The notes below the pieces were generated by a model. It saw nothing but the letters and a program-made list of their open reading frames with translations, searched no databases and was not told where the DNA came from. The translations under genes and the position numbers were made by a program. Shown here piece by piece: positions 48,197-62,229 of a stretch of 64,000 nt of DNA. Numbering within the stretch: the first letter of the stretch is position 1; each line of letters starts with the position of its first letter. This stretch comes from Mantis religiosa (lineage: Eukaryota; Arthropoda; Insecta; Mantodea; Mantidae). The stretch lies in assembly GCA_030765055.1 (NCBI GenBank), contig CM060950.1, positions 15,912,306-15,976,305 of the forward strand. The letters run 5' to 3'.

Positions 48197-49504
48197 GCAG
48201 GCACAGAAGTTAATTATTTAGAAGTTAATTACCGGGGGGGTCCAAAAATTCTACGTTGAATTATTTACTTTTAACAGTTAATTAGGGATGTGATTTTATC
48301 ATGTTAATAAAAATTAAAAACAAATGTATTGTTACATTCACATGACTTTCTCTCCTACCCGCACCGCTAGCGTAGATGGTAGCGTGTCTGCCTGACGTTC
48401 AAGAGGTCCCGAGTTCGAATCTCGCCCAGGATAAGTTGCCTGCATAAGGTCTTTCCAAGATTTTTCCTTATCCTTAAAGATGAATGTCGGGTAGTTCTAT
48501 GCTACATGGACCCTGGACACAATTGAGCATCATTTCACCCATTTCAGTCAACGTCCGATATGACTTAACGTTGGAGGACGTAAAATTCCAAAAAAAAAAA
48601 AAAAATATTTTCTCCACCCAAGCTTCTATAAAATTCTTCTTATAAAAATTTGTTTTCTTGATTCCTTGGATAACGTCTGTAGAAAGGCCTTTAGTTGCAC
48701 AGTTTTTTTTCTTATAGCTGGAATAAACTGGTATAAGCAATAATCAGATATTTAAAAAGCGAACCACTGACTGATGCATTTAAAGTATTAGTTCTCCTTG
48801 AATGAAAAAGGGAATAGGAACTTAGAAGTCAAAAATTAAATACCTTTAAGTAAGTATCTGAGAATTGTAATTACCAACAGATAATATATCGAAATTGGTT
48901 AACCTTGCAATACATTATTGTAATTGACATTATTTGTATATTTCAACGAGTTCTACAGCTGCTGTGCAGTAACTCTTCGTTAGTTTCTTAAGTTTAGAAT
49001 AGTTATACAAACATCACTTCCAGTAAAGTGGACTTCGAGTTTTTCCTCAAAAAATTCACAATAGGGTATCTTAAATATGTTGTGTTTTAGTTAAAATTAT
49101 TAAAGCCATTTTTGGACGATTTTCTTGAAAATCTTCGTTTCGCGTCCTTGAAAGATAACGACATTAAAACCTACATTTCGTATTCCTCCAATTTTTGGGT
49201 TTTGTAATATGCTATTAGCAAACACAAAAAACATACACACTGCAGCGCGCGTGCGGACATTCTTTTTTAATTTTTGTCTTTGTTCTGGTTTCCTCTAAGC
49301 TTGCATTCCTGGTGACATCTCGAAATCAAATCTTTTAAATGGAATATAACACGTTTTTGCTTACTAAGCACGTGGTAGAGGTACTAAACATTGATGCCGT
49401 ACACGAACATGACTCTCTGGTTCACACAGTTTCACTATTCATATAAAGCACGATTGCTCCATTCTGTATCGTCATTAGACAAACTGTTTGGTTATAAACG
49501 ATTT
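48197..49504 (+). repeat. Dispersed repeat R1.3, copy 1 (with SINE insertion)
   Basis: Long match to 62728-63750: AGCAGGCAC start, a poly-G tract before TCCAAAAAT, GTTAATTAGGGATGT, GAATGAAAAAGGGAATAGGA, GTTATACAAACATCACTTCC, TTCGTTTCGCGTCCTTGAAA and GTTTGGTTATAAACGATTTC. It is interrupted by an S1 SINE (48358-48605) absent from the other copy. No protein recognised. Confidence 0.75.
48358..48605 (+). repeat. SINE S1 copy inserted in dispersed repeat
   Basis: CGTAGATGGTAGCGTGTCTG, GAGTTCGAATCTCGCCC (B box), ATGACTTAACGTTGGAGGAC end and a 15-A tail. Flanks TTTCTCTCCTAC and TTTTCTCCACCC correspond to one site (TTTCTCCACTC) in the other repeat copy, giving a decayed target duplication. Confidence 0.8.
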
Positions 49505-49825
49505 CAACTGTAGTCCGCCTCCATAATGTGGTGGTACCGTGTTTGACTCCCAGTGAAGAGGTAGTGGCCAACCTTGCCGTGCGAGGGGAAGGAAGGCTTA
49601 CCTCCACCTCATATGAGCGAAAGTTGAGCACCGCTAAAGCGAGTTCCAATTGAGATCAAGATAAGTTTCCTGAATTGGACTTTTCACAGGGCTTTCTCTT
49701 ATCTTAAGAAGACGAATGTCGGATAAAACTTAAGTTCTGGTGGCCGTGGACTGTTTTGAGGGTGTCATCCGTTTCATTTACTGCTCAATATGATAATCCG
49801 GTTAAAGGATGTTAAAGTATTTAAA
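49505..49825 (+). repeat. SINE S3 (related tRNA-derived), attached to repeat R1.3
   Basis: CCGCCTCCATAATGTGGTGG, TTTGACTCCCAGTGAAGAGG, then a body with AAGGCTTACCTCCACCTCAT and the TAAAGGATGTTAAAGTATTT end with an A-rich tail. The same head follows the repeat at 63755. Confidence 0.6.
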
Positions 49826-50170
49826 AATAAATAAAAAACTAGGTTCCGTATGAAATTATGCAGCTGAAAAAAAAAAGTTGCAATTTTGAGACTGCTAAAT
49901 GTACATATAACTTGTTACATACCATGAGATGTTTCGAAAACAACTGGTACAAGGAAACTAGAAATTGCCGGAGTTGCGCATTTTATGAGCTCCACGTTCG
50001 CTTGTAACCTGATATTTTATCTATGATGCCATGGTTTCTTAGTTGAATAATCAGTGAAATTAAAGTGTTGTTTATCACCTATTTCCAGAATATTCAAATT
50101 GTTGTGTCTCAAACGTGAAGCATTTTAATCGGAATCGTTAGACATGTTTTTGAGAACATAAACATCTTAC

Positions 50171-50430
50171 ATCTTTTTTTTTTTTTTTTTTGTAATTTTA
50201 CGTCATCCATCGTTAAGTCGTATCGGAAAGGAATGGAATGGGTGAAATAATGCTCTAAAGATCCCAGGGTCCATAGAGCTTAGAGTTACCCGACATTCGT
50301 CTTTCAGGATAAGGGAAACCCCGGAGAAAACCTTCTCCAGGTAACTCACCCTGACCGAGACTCGAACTCGGGACCTCTTGAACGCGAGGCATACCCGCCT
50401 CCACCACGCTACCGAGGCGGGCTTTTTCCA
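50171..50430 (-). repeat. SINE S1 copy, minus strand
   Basis: Plus strand shows the poly-T tail (50166-50190), CGTTAAGTCGTAT, AACTCACCCTGACCGAGACT, the B box complement CGAACTCGGGACC and CCACGCTACCGAGGCGGGC at the right end. Confidence 0.85.
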
Positions 50431-50920
50431 TCTAAAGGATGGTTTGGTGTGGAGAAATTTTTTCAAAACCTTCGTGTCACATTTTCGAAACATCCTAAAT
50501 GTAAATATATCTGCGATTTTTGTTTTTCAAATACGCTGTTACATTAACGCAATGATACTTCTATACGTATATCTAGGGTCAAAACTCAGTGCAGTTTACC
50601 GATGTACCTGCAATACAATACTTTCTTACTATATAGAGGATAATAAACCTATTGACAGGTTAACAAAATTATAAAAGTAGCAAATATGACTCGAGCCAAA
50701 ATATACACATGAAATACTGCAGCAATTACTAGAAGTTTCCTAGATATGCAAGATAAATAATATATTAGTAACATTAAAAGGGTCTAAATTGAAAACTCAA
50801 CACAAAGAGCTGAGAAACTGTTGAAGAGAAGCCTTGTCCATGATGATCTCCATTACAGTCCTTCAGTTTATATGGAAAATATTTTCGCACTATTTACACT
50901 ATGTACACGAAGCTTAAGTA
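50431..50920. other. No gene recognised
   Basis: AT-rich, short frames only. It could include the lost right end of the hAT element. Confidence 0.3.
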
Positions 50921-50923
50921 GTG

Positions 50924-51845
50924 CTATAGTACTAAATTGATACGCCTGCTTCTCCTGCCCATTATATTTAACACTTCCTCAGGATTGATTTTCTGATCCC
51001 AGTGTACAGACAACCAGGCAAGATTAGTTAAACTCTCATCACTAGTTCTATTTCTGAGGTAAGTTTTGAGCCGTTTCATTGTTGAAAATGATCTCTCGGC
51101 ACTGGCAGTTGAAATGGGTAGGGTGGCTAAAATTTTAAGGAGACGATGAATTGAGGGATATAATGCTGATGAACATGTTACCAAAGAACTTACATTTGGT
51201 CGATTTTGTTTCTCTGTGAATTTCCATTTTTGACACCACAACCGATATTCTGCCTGTGTTTCACTGTCACTGATATTTCCGCCTAAATATAAAGAAAGCT
51301 TGTTTAACATATCAGCTTTAGTTTCTCCTACATTTCTGGGCAATAAAATATCGAAAGCAGACAATACATCTTTGTTCTGTTCAAATCGTTCCTTAAGACT
51401 TGAGCTCAGTTCGTCAGTGCATGGAATAGAGACATGTTCTGAAGTACTCCTCTGCTGTATCTGCTGGGTGATTGCCCCTTTTTGTCTGCTTCCCTGCCAG
51501 TCTTTGAATTCTGACTTCAGAGTCAAATAGGGATTTCATAGTGTTTGAACACTGCTCAAAGATTTTGTGAAATTCTTCAACAGCATTCTTTCTTAAAGCT
51601 TCCAGCTGCTTTACTACGTCACTGGCATATTCCAAAGCAGAGCTAAGATCATGTTCCGGGCTTTGCATATACGTAGAAAGGCGGACTGTGAAACACAGAA
51701 GTTTCTCACATGTCAACAGTGAGATTAGAAAGGCACTATTCTCTATGGCCGCCAATAGTTGTGCTGCAGTTTTATAAATTGATTTGTTACTTATGGAAAG
51801 CTCCTGAAGGCTCTGAACAATCGGTTCTAGAAGTTCCACAAACAC
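50924..51845 (-). pseudogene. hAT transposase, helical region and dimerisation domain
   Basis: Two overlapping frames. 51414-51845 reads MFVELLEPIVQSLQELSI and SALEYASDVVKQLEALRKNA. 50924-51526 reads LFDILLPRNV-like sequence, YRLWCQKWKFTEKQNRP, ILATLPISTASAERSFSTMK, RLKTYLRNRTSDESLTNLAW and VLNIMGRR. The SASAERSFS...LK..LRN...RL..L form is the hAT C-terminal dimerisation motif (here STASAERSFS). A frameshift joins the frames. Confidence 0.8.
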
Positions 51846-51892
51846 AATGACAGAATCATGCCTCTCTACAAATCTTGTGTTGCAAAGGCCAA

Positions 51893-52786
51893 TCAGTCTT
51901 GATTTCTTACTGGTAGGTAACAGCTCATTAAAGCTATTCTTAAAGCGTTGCCAGCAAAAGGATGATTGCGAAATAAATCACAAATGTCACTCATAGTGCC
52001 TAAGCAATTACGAATGTGAGTTGTAGTAAGTGCAGAGGACAACGCTAAATTTAGTCTATGACTAGCACAATGAACAAAGAAAGCTTTTGGATATAGCTGT
52101 TTCACTTTCGCTTCAACTCCATTGAACATTCCAGCCATACAAGAAGCACCATCGTACCCCTGTCCCACCTGATTGCTCATATTTAGTCCAAGGTTAACGC
52201 ATTCTTGTATAATTGTCTTAGCAATGTTGCTACCGGTAAGGTCATATATAGGCACAAATCCCACAAAGTCTTCTCTCAAAACATGGTCAGAGTTGACATA
52301 CCATAAACAAACAGATAGCTGCTCCGTTCCGGAAATATCTAAAGCTTCATCAGCAATGACACTAAAGCATTCTGCAGCATTTACAGCACTGAGAACCTTT
52401 CCTCGTACTATTTCGGCACATATGCCCAGGACTTCGTTCTGGATTAAGGGGCTAATATAAGTTGCATTTTTCTTCGCATTAGCCGCATGCTTTTCTAATA
52501 TTTTGTCACCAGCATCATGGCGAAAGCGTAAGAGAGCTCGAAATTTTCCATCTCTCTTATCAGGCTTTGATAACATTATGGGACCACTATCTAAATCATC
52601 TCTGAGAGGCAGTTCTTCTTGTCCGCAACATATAATTGTTTTTATTATTGGTAGAAGAGCTTCCCTATTTTCCCTAATTTCTTTTCCCCTCTGACTATTA
52701 ATCTGAGATGCCACATCTTCTTCCCTGCCATTCTCTATTGCCAAAAAACCGCTCGGCTGATAAGACACAGTTTTTATGATAACCAC
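51893..52786 (-). pseudogene. hAT transposase, DUF4371-like catalytic region
   Basis: 297 open codons containing RDDLDSGPIMLSKPDKRDGK, FRALLRFRHDAGDKILEKH, ECFSVIADEALDISGTEQLS (first catalytic Asp region), GQGYDGASCMAGMFNGVEAK (second Asp region) and YPKAFFVHCASHRLNLALSS. These motifs are diagnostic of the zinc finger MYM1-like hAT group. The piece overlaps the finger frame by a frameshift. Confidence 0.82.
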
Positions 52787-53174
52787 TTGTCTGGTGATCC
52801 TTAAATGCTTCTACAGCATCCTTCCATTTACAAAATGGGTTTGTCACCAAATATCCTAAGTTTTGGTGACCGCCTTGACCTACGCCTTGTTTGCAGAAGA
52901 GAATGCAGTAACGGCAATATGCACCGTCTTGAACTTTTGGGTATGTTAGCCACCCCCACCTATCCAGCCACTTATATTGAAAACTGAGTCTCTTAGAGCC
53001 ATGCAAACGTACGAGAAACACAAATGAACTATTAGGCTTCAAATCATTTGTGAGTATGTCATACCTAACATCTCTAGGAATATTGGCACAGTTTGTTTCT
53101 TGCAGCAGCATGCCGATATCACAACCGGCGTTAAAACTGCGAAGTTCTTCACTCGCGACACGAACACTGCACAT
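52698..53174 (-). pseudogene. hAT transposase N-terminus, TTF-type zinc finger
   Basis: Reads FNAGCDIGMLLQETNCANIP, YDILTNDLKPNSSFVF, QYKWLDRWGWLTYPKVQDGA and YCRYCILFCK, then NPFCKWKDAVEAFKDHQTSG and YHKNCVLSAERF. The Cys/Trp/His pattern (Y..W..L.Y....GAYC..C.LF, then F..W....F..H..S.YH) is the TTF finger that precedes hAT transposases. The native start is upstream: WNAKIDSFFKPT lies in frame after a stop at about 53290. Confidence 0.8.
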
Positions 53175-53398
53175 CTCATTTTTAGTTTTTAACTCACCAA
53201 CTTCAGGTTTAACTTCGCTTAAAGCGTTAGTTCTGCATATCTTGCTCGCATTGGTAGGTTTGAAAAAACTATCGATCTTTGCGTTCCACTACATATCTAT
53301 AAAAACCACTGTTTCAAACTGTCGAAAAACACTTTCACAATACGAGAAACGTTTGCTTACTAGCTACACTGCGTTAAGTCCGGCTTTTCAACCCTAGC

Positions 53399-53995
53399 AG
53401 GTAGACATTCACATTGGTCAATGACCCTTCTTTCAGTTTAAAGAATAACTCAGTTCTTAACGACTGTCCTAAGGACAAGTTAGATGTGCACAGTCGGAAC
53501 AAAAGAAAGAGCCGCAGTTTCAGATTCGTTTGATTATTTAGCTCTTGTTGCTAATATTTTTCTAAGAGAAGTTTATTTCTTGTGATATCATCTATTTTGG
53601 GAAAAAGTACTTATTAAGAGCTTTCACTGCATTGGAAGGCTTTGTTTAGTACCTAACTATTCCCCTTTTTCTCCATTACAAGTGAGGATGATAGTTATTG
53701 AATATTAACATTCTCTGCAACCCGCCGCTTTAGTATAGTATGGTGTATGATGTATGTGTTTCTCCCAGAGACAGGGTTTCGACTACCGATTGATGTATCT
53801 CCCGGATAAAGTCTCTTCCTAATGTTTCCTCACAGCTTGAACCTTTATGTTCGGAAAAATTAGGCTCCTCTCCTGCATTATTTGCTCATTTGTAAAAGTA
53901 TCTGGGAGATCACTAATCCGAAAGCCCCGATGAGAGAGTTTACGTTCACAGTTTCTAAAATATACTTAATTACCTTGTAGGTATATCACATTTAA
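53399..53995. other. No gene recognised
   Basis: Possible hAT flank. Sequence GTTAAAGAATAACTCAG-like and onward shows no coding or repeat signature. Confidence 0.3.
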
Positions 53996-53997
53996 AG

Positions 53998-55852
<1,855 letters not shown>

Positions 55853-55859
55853 TATAAAA

Positions 55860-56500
55860 CCGTTATTCGAGTGTTATTCGTTGTTCCACTGATCATTAAG
55901 TTTCGGCACATGAATGACGGCTGCAGGCCTTAGATGTAGAACACCACCGTTTTAAATAACCGTAAAATGTAAACATTTATTTGTCGTATATTTGGTAATT
56001 GATCTTGATTTTTTAATAATTAGTATAAAAGTTGTTGATATAATTATGCAGGTTGCTCGTGTAACTTACAGAGTTTGACGCCATCTTTCACTTAAAACGT
56101 TACATTTACACGTGGAACAAATGTAATGTAGTTCTGACAAAGAATACGTAATTGTATTTTACTAGCTTAACTTTTGCATAATCTTGAGCATAAAAATAAA
56201 TAATCCAACCATATTTTCTTTAAACCCCGCAGCCCTCGATGTTAATGAGGACTGGTAATCCACATGCATTAATAAACCAGACTATCTGTAAGCAGTGGAG
56301 AGTGTTGCGTTACTGAAATTAGTTATTTTTATTAAGGCGTATCTCACCTACATCGCATGTTCATTAGGTGCAGTATCTACTGTTGCATAATGTATTTATG
56401 GGATCCAAAGGTCCTCGTTGTCGATGGTCCTTAAACCCCAAATCACTCATTCACTAACTGTATTCAGTTATAAATTCAATAACAGTGCTATATTCATGCT
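55860..56500. other. No gene recognised; probably intron of the gene ending at 56663
   Basis: No repeat signature seen. If the terminal exon call is right this is intronic. Confidence 0.3.
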
Positions 56501-56513
56501 GTTTATTTTTCAG

Positions 56514-56663
56514 CGGACTGTACTTCTACCACCGTACGTGACCTTGGTTATAGGAAATGACAGAAAGTTGAAAATAAACAGTTCTCGATTAGCGGCGGAA
56601 ACCTTTACATTTACAGTTGTTCCGAACGCACCCTTCACCCTTTATAACATCATGTCTACCTGA
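56514..56663 (+). CDS. Probable terminal coding exon, unknown gene
   Basis: A strong acceptor (GCTGTTTATTTTTCAG) precedes a frame reading RTVLLPPYVTLVIGNDRKLK, INSSRLAAETFTFTVVPNAP and FTLYNIMST-stop. A canonical AATAAA follows 33 bp after the stop. Acceptor, protein-like frame, stop and polyadenylation signal together support a last exon on the plus strand. The protein is not recognised. Upstream exons may include those at 43-44 kb. Confidence 0.5.
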   Translation, partial: RTVLLPPYVTLVIGNDRKLKINSSRLAAETFTFTVVPNAPFTLYNIMST

Positions 56664-56695
56664 CAGTGAATAGAGACGTTAAGCTGAGAAGCTTG

Positions 56696-56701
56696 AATAA
56701 A
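56696..56701 (+). promoter_or_regulatory. Polyadenylation signal AATAAA
   Basis: Located 33 bp after the stop at 56663, followed by a T-rich stretch (CTTTTTTGATTTATATT) that could be the downstream element. Confidence 0.45.
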
Positions 56702-56709
56702 CTTTTTTG

Positions 56710-57530
56710 ATTTATATTAAAGTGAGCTTTATTTAAACTATTTATTACGAAATTAAAACGACAGTTCATTTGGGGGGTCCGGACCCCCTGGACCCTCCCC
56801 CTTAAATACGTTCCTGTAAATAAGAAAGAAGGTAATGCACGCGTCGAGATAACTGTCGAAAGGGTAGTAATTAACTATTTGTGATTTTACCCCCTTTGGT
56901 TAATAAATTGATATAATCATCACCTGTTTATCCGGTATGAGATACAGTTTATCTGTATTTGTTTCAATTTCTCAGGAAACTTCCCGATCCTAAATACCTC
57001 TACCAGCTCACTCTTGCACTATTTGACAATCTGATTTGAGTAATCATCTAAATCCCTGTACTCCTTATGCTTTAAAGTCTGTTAATTGAAAATAAAATTA
57101 CGTGTACCTATATATTTCTTTTGCTGTTTGCACCCCCACAATTTTCAATTTTCATCCTAGCTACAATTCTGCATTAAAACCTTTGCTAAATATTTTTGCA
57201 TTCACAATTTGTGAGTTATATCTATTAATCAATTACTAAGCAATATACTCATTTTCAGTACTTACCTTAAGCACTTATTTTACATGGAATCATATTATTT
57301 TAATTTTATTTTCTGCATCATTTATTACTGCTCTATGCAATTGTGTTTTTGCTTTATTTTATATAGGATGGTTGTATAATTTTTATATCTTCGTTAGTGG
57401 CACTGTATCTGTGAGATACATGGCCTAAGTTTGTTTCATTATTATGGCATAGAGGTAAGCTCTTGCCGACCCCGGACATCTTCCATCATACCTTTGTTAT
57501 TGCTTCCTGTAAGTTTCAACTATTTCTCCC
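56710..57530. other. No gene recognised
   Basis: A GC-rich stretch at 56772-56805 (GGGGGGTCCGGACCCCCTGG) resembles the poly-G segment of the dispersed repeat but is not in the same context. Otherwise nothing seen. Confidence 0.3.
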
Positions 57531-57549
57531 TGATGCTAAGTTTGCAAAC

Positions 57550-58880
57550 GAAGCAAACGTAATAAGACGCATTGTTCCTTAGTGCCACTGAATTATTGGT
57601 TTACAGAGGGTACAACATTGCCATCCTTCTGCAAATTTGGAGGTCAACGATGTGATATGCATCTTCCAAGTCATACGCAAACCCAGGAGCCCTCAAGAAT
57701 GGTGCCTTGATGGACCATGGTGCTTATTCTCCTCTCCATGCGAAGATTTGGCACATTCTGTAACTAGCTTCTGGTAAGGTGAGACTTGTTGACGTTGATC
57801 CTCAGGCAGAATGTGATAAACTAAGCGGATAGCATGTTAGCGTAAAACTGAGTACGCTTCACTGAGTTGCCATTATTTACAGATGCCTGGATATTACTGC
57901 ATCGTTAGCCATTAAATATAGTTTGCAGCCAGTGTGAGTTGGGCTACTTTTTATACAGATGACGAAGAGCATAGGGCTGAGAATACGGCCTTGGCGGAAC
58001 CGTGCACAGAGAGCATATGGCTGGCAGGAGATGTTGTTCCCAAAGGATTTGTTTCTAAGCTATTGGTGAATGAGGTGGACTGTGTAAGGCAGGACATCTA
58101 AATTAGATGAGTCCGTGTAGCAGATCATGTCAAACTGATCGAAGACGGGCAACATGGTGATAGTTGTTAAAAGCACGTACAACCTCATTCCGACGTAAAA
58201 GAGCCAGTGTATAGTGAAATGATGACGACGAAATCTGAACTGCTCCGGGAGAGGCACTCTGTTTATCGAGTAGACTTTCGAGGCAAAACTTTAAACCTTT
58301 ACAAACAGCTTTTTAATGGTCAGAAGTAGTAAAGGTCTACGGATGTTGTGGATACTCCCCTAGCTTGAGAAGAGCGCTGATTTTGTCTTGCTCCTATGCT
58401 GCCAAAAATTGTGCCAAGAGGAACAAGTTCTTTAAGTGATGTACGACTAGTATGACCTAAGTTGTTGGAAGCGCCTTGAAAGCCATATTATATAAGATGT
58501 CATTTCCCACCGCTTTTTAGAGACGAACTGAAGCCACATTGTTCCCGATCTTCTCCAAAGATATCAGATACACATCATGGTCAGCGAATGGTGCGGAGAG
58601 ATAGTTTGTCACGCCAATTCAATTTCATCTACCTGCTCATTGTCCTAAGATTCCACCGGTTGCAAGGTGGAGGCTAGTGCTCCGTCATCAGTTCCACATT
58701 GTCTCTTGCCGATTGGGCATCACTGCTAACATCTTTGAGTGTGTTATAGGAAAGGGTGCGAAGAAGTTCCTTCGATAACTACCAGAGAGTGATATCTTCT
58801 GTATCAAGAGCACACAGGAGCCGTTCACATTCTTTAATGTTGTGTTCCGCAAATTCTAATTTGAGAATCTGCTAAAAACT
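57550..58880 (-). pseudogene. Jockey-like LINE reverse transcriptase remnant
   Basis: Minus strand, heavily decayed. Frame 58060-58257 reads PEQFRFRRHHFTIHWLFYVG and LPYTVHLIHQ, corresponding to the FRxxHST motif, and farther on (57940-58060) RQGRILSPMLFVICI, the G(V/R)xQGxxLSPxLF motif, then ANDAVI for the YADD box. Upstream (58270-58870) LINE-like words are present without an open frame. Far older than the R1-like element. Confidence 0.55.
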
Positions 58881-58889
58881 CTTCCATTC

Positions 58890-61080
58890 ACCCTTATACT
58901 ACGACTGCATTTACATAATTTTATAATGCTATTTAAATTGATTTTGTTAATGCGTTTCCGGTTTTAAGGCGAGTTTTTCTGCTACAGGCTCAGCACATTT
59001 CTCAGATAAAGCTTTACAGTTTATCTCATTATTATATATATTTCTGTACTCAGAATGCCACTTCACCACTTTTATGATTTTGCCCTACAGTAGCTAAAGC
59101 CCAAAGATGTTTACTTTTATATCCTTGATTTTGAATTAATCTTGTATTGGTTTTTGTAATGAATGCATATCGGCTTCTTAACTTGTTATTTTAGCAATGT
59201 TATCGACAAATTGAATATTTCTTGTTATTTTGGTATACTGACACTTATGAGTTTTGAGATGTATACCTGATGACCAGCCGATGACTGCCAAATTTAACAC
59301 AGTCAAAGTCCCGTAAAATCTCTTGATCTAAGGTTGGAGAACGGAGAATTAAAGTTCTAGACATTATTTTGAGTAATAAATTACCTAGTAACTGTTGAAG
59401 AACATCTGACTTCCTTCCTCAACAAATTTATGTTCATCTGCAGCATTACTAAATGGAAGAAGCTATATACAGTTATCGCCAGCGTAATTTCCTTTGACGT
59501 TGATTTTGACTTAATTTTTCTCCTTTGAGAGTGTTTAACACCACTCAGTAATTAAATAGTACATAAATATCTGTTATTTAGTTCTATGCTTATTAATTCG
59601 TGCCGAATTATTAAATTTTGGGTCACTTCTCAGAAGTAATACATTCATAGTTTCAAAAGTTCCCCTCAAATAGTTGTCTCTTTCGAATCGACTGCTCTCA
59701 GCCTACATAGAATATCAGTTAAGTCCATCAGTAACATTTTTAAATATCTCAGACCAGTACTTGAATATTTACTTTTAACTTTACGCAAATCAATTCAATA
59801 ATTTCAATATTAGACAAAAGTTTGGAAATATAAGATTTCACTTTCAATCTTACAAGTTAAATTATTAAATTTAATATTAAATATTCATGAGATTTATTTT
59901 CTTCTTGGAACTTGTGAATGAAATTTTCAATTTATAATTTGATGAATGTCACTGAGAATGGAACAGACTCAATATTCCGAAAACAGTTCCGCATGCGACT
60001 GAATGTCAGTAATTGTTAATTACTGATAGATATTCTATCTTTATATGTCTTTATATGTTTTGGTGAAAGATCTTAAAGTCTTTTCATTTACGTTTGTGTA
60101 TTAGATTATTAGTCACTATTATTTACATTCGTACATTAATTTACATTACATTCTATTGTGTGTAGATCATTCTTTTTAATCTATTAATTTCATTTTTCCT
60201 GCAAGCTCATATTAGTCTCATTTTTCAATGAAATCTTCCATTTATATGAGCCTTTCCCATTTTGATGTAGTCAGTTACCATATATACAGTCAAGGCCCAT
60301 TCCTTTGTTGTAGTTTAGTCTCTAACATGCCCATTTACTCTGTTTATGTGTGATTGGTTCGTATATTTTCACAGTGCTGTTTATTACCTCTAATGTTATT
60401 GGATATTTCGCAATCATAAGTACTGCCTCACATTATGAGGTACATGTGTATATAATGGTTTGATTGGTTTGTCTCAGAATGCTTGTTCCTACGTGAACTT
60501 TTCACATTATCACTTTCATTGAATATCAAATATTCCATTTGATTTGTTATGATGCCTCTGAATAACTGCAACTTCGACACCTATCTGAGTTCGATATGTT
60601 AAATTATTGTGCAACCATTTTATCTTTTAGTTTCTTTGTATTTTCCCAATTGTTAGGTTCTTGGTCTGCTTACTATACAATTTGATTCCTGCATGATTTC
60701 TTGGCTAAAGGTGTGCCTTGGCTACCTGTACCTCGACGAGGGGTGCTCGATATTTCATCGTTTTTCATTCAAACTGTGGAATGCTTTGAATCCGTTTGAT
60801 GCATCATTTACCCGTAGCATTTGTTTCTTATGCTCTGGATTATTTCAGTGGAGACTGGTCACAGAGTTCCAATGTCCCCTAGTGGGGCATCTCAGGGCAG
60901 GAAGGATGAGGTGAGAGGAACAGAGAGCGGCGGTGTCAAGAAGTCGTGACAGTGCGGAGGGTAGGGTCCCTATATTTTACTTAGAGAATATCTTCCTGCT
61001 GTGCAGCGCTGAGACTCTCGCCAACACTTCTGCCCTTAAGGAGACGTCCCGATGAAATATGATATGGAATGATATTGGAG
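58890..61080. other. No gene or repeat recognised (2.2 kb)
   Basis: One plus-strand frame at 60693-60914 (GYLYLDEGCSIFHRFSFKLW) is open but without known motifs or splice signals that I can defend. Confidence 0.35.
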
Positions 61081-61097
61081 ATGAAAGGGAGGGACAG

Positions 61098-61330
61098 CCC
61101 GCCTCGGTAGCGTGTCTGCCTCACGTTCAAGAGGTCTCGAGTTCAAATCTCGGTCAGGGTGAGTTACCTGGATAGGGGTTTTCCTGGGTTTTCCCTTATC
61201 CTTAAAGACGAATGTTGGGTAACTCTAAGCTCCATGGACCCTGGACTCATTTGAGCATCATTTCACCCATTCCATTTACCGTCCGAATGACTTAAGGTTG
61301 AAGGACGTAAATTACAGAACAAACAAAAAT
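61098..61330 (+). repeat. tRNA-derived SINE S1, with target duplication
   Basis: CCCGCCTCGGTAGCGTGTCT, GAGTTCAAATCTCGGTC (B box), GGGGTTTTCCTGGGTTTTCC and AAGGTTGAAGGACGTAAATT with an ACAAACAAAAAT tail. Flanked by GGAGGGACAG (61088-61097 and 61331-61340). Confidence 0.88.
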
Positions 61331-61344
61331 GGAGGGACAGGAAA

Positions 61345-62103
61345 TTTGGAGGATTTAATTAACCTACCCAGCATTCGCCTGCTGACCCGAAAAAGTCCAC
61401 GAAGACACCCATGAGTAATATAGGTTGGCCATGGAAATCGAATCTCGGCCTCCCGAATGTGGGCCACAGACGAAATCACCTGAGCCTTACAGCTCGGTGT
61501 TCCTATGCCCCTTACTTGCAGCTGTTGTATATTTCTGTCTTTATAGTTCTATTTCGTCTGTCTGTTCAGTATGGTTTTTTCAGGGCGCCATTTTCTTGCT
61601 TAAGTAATAACTTCATTCTGGCCTCCTTTTAAATGTTTATGGAGTATGTCTATGCGTATTTACAACGACGCTATAACATCAGTTTCCCTCGTCTCTGGGT
61701 TTCTCGCTAGTATCTGTTTTGCGATTTTATTTCACTATTTTCTACAGTTGGTTGATTTCCTAGGACATTGTCTTCATTTACACCACTTACTTTGGTAAGC
61801 TAATATGCAGCTGTTTCACCAAAATTAGTTTCATAATATGAAGCAAGCATCCGCAGTGATTCACATTAATAATTATAGAACTACGTTTTTTAGCAATCGC
61901 CAGTTTGTTCAATAATTTACCTCGTCAACAAGCTGCCAGTTATTTCATTCTAATCGCCTGTGTGGAGACTTTCTAAATTGGTTTTTAATTGAAGGTGAAC
62001 CCTGCTACGAGGAACAAGGGTCTTCGACTTATTGCCATCTTGGGCCACTGTCCCTTATTGACATCATGTGGGGAATAAGTCAACGGACGATGGGTATACG
62101 GTT

Positions 62104-62105
<2 letters not shown>
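61345..62105. other. No gene recognised
   Basis: A tRNA-like segment (AATCTCGGCCTCCCGAATG at 61441) may be a SINE trace. Nothing else seen. Confidence 0.3.
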
Positions 62106-62108
<3 letters not shown>

Positions 62109-62136
<28 letters not shown>

Positions 62137-62137
62137 T
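62109..62137. repeat. Poly-T tract (about 28 T)
   Basis: Could be the A-tail (minus strand) of the LINE fragment that follows. Confidence 0.8.
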
Positions 62138-62229
62138 AGGTATGTTTTAGGTGTAATGTTGAAGGTAAGATAGAAAGGTGAGAGGATAATATATTTATGG
62201 CGGGCCTAGGGAAAGTCTTGGATCTTTAT

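Larger units (their letters stand above)
50924..53398 (-). mobile_element. Decayed hAT transposon (TTF zinc-finger/DUF4371 type)
   Basis: A minus-strand hAT-family transposase gene in four frames, in order TTF-type zinc finger, DUF4371-like catalytic region, helical region and C-terminal dimerisation domain. At the 5' end (53378-53398) CTAGGGTTGAAAAGCCGG is a typical hAT terminal repeat. The other end was not found near 50.9 kb. Frameshifts at 52.7 kb and between 51.4 and 51.9 kb inactivate it. Confidence 0.8.

Noticed and set aside
48371..48440. A functional tRNA gene
   Set aside because: The A and B boxes belong to a SINE head repeated at four other places; no complete cloverleaf is formed and a SINE body with A-tail follows.
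60693..60914. Plus-strand frame of 73 codons
   Set aside because: No motif, splice signals or similarity recognised; length is compatible with chance.
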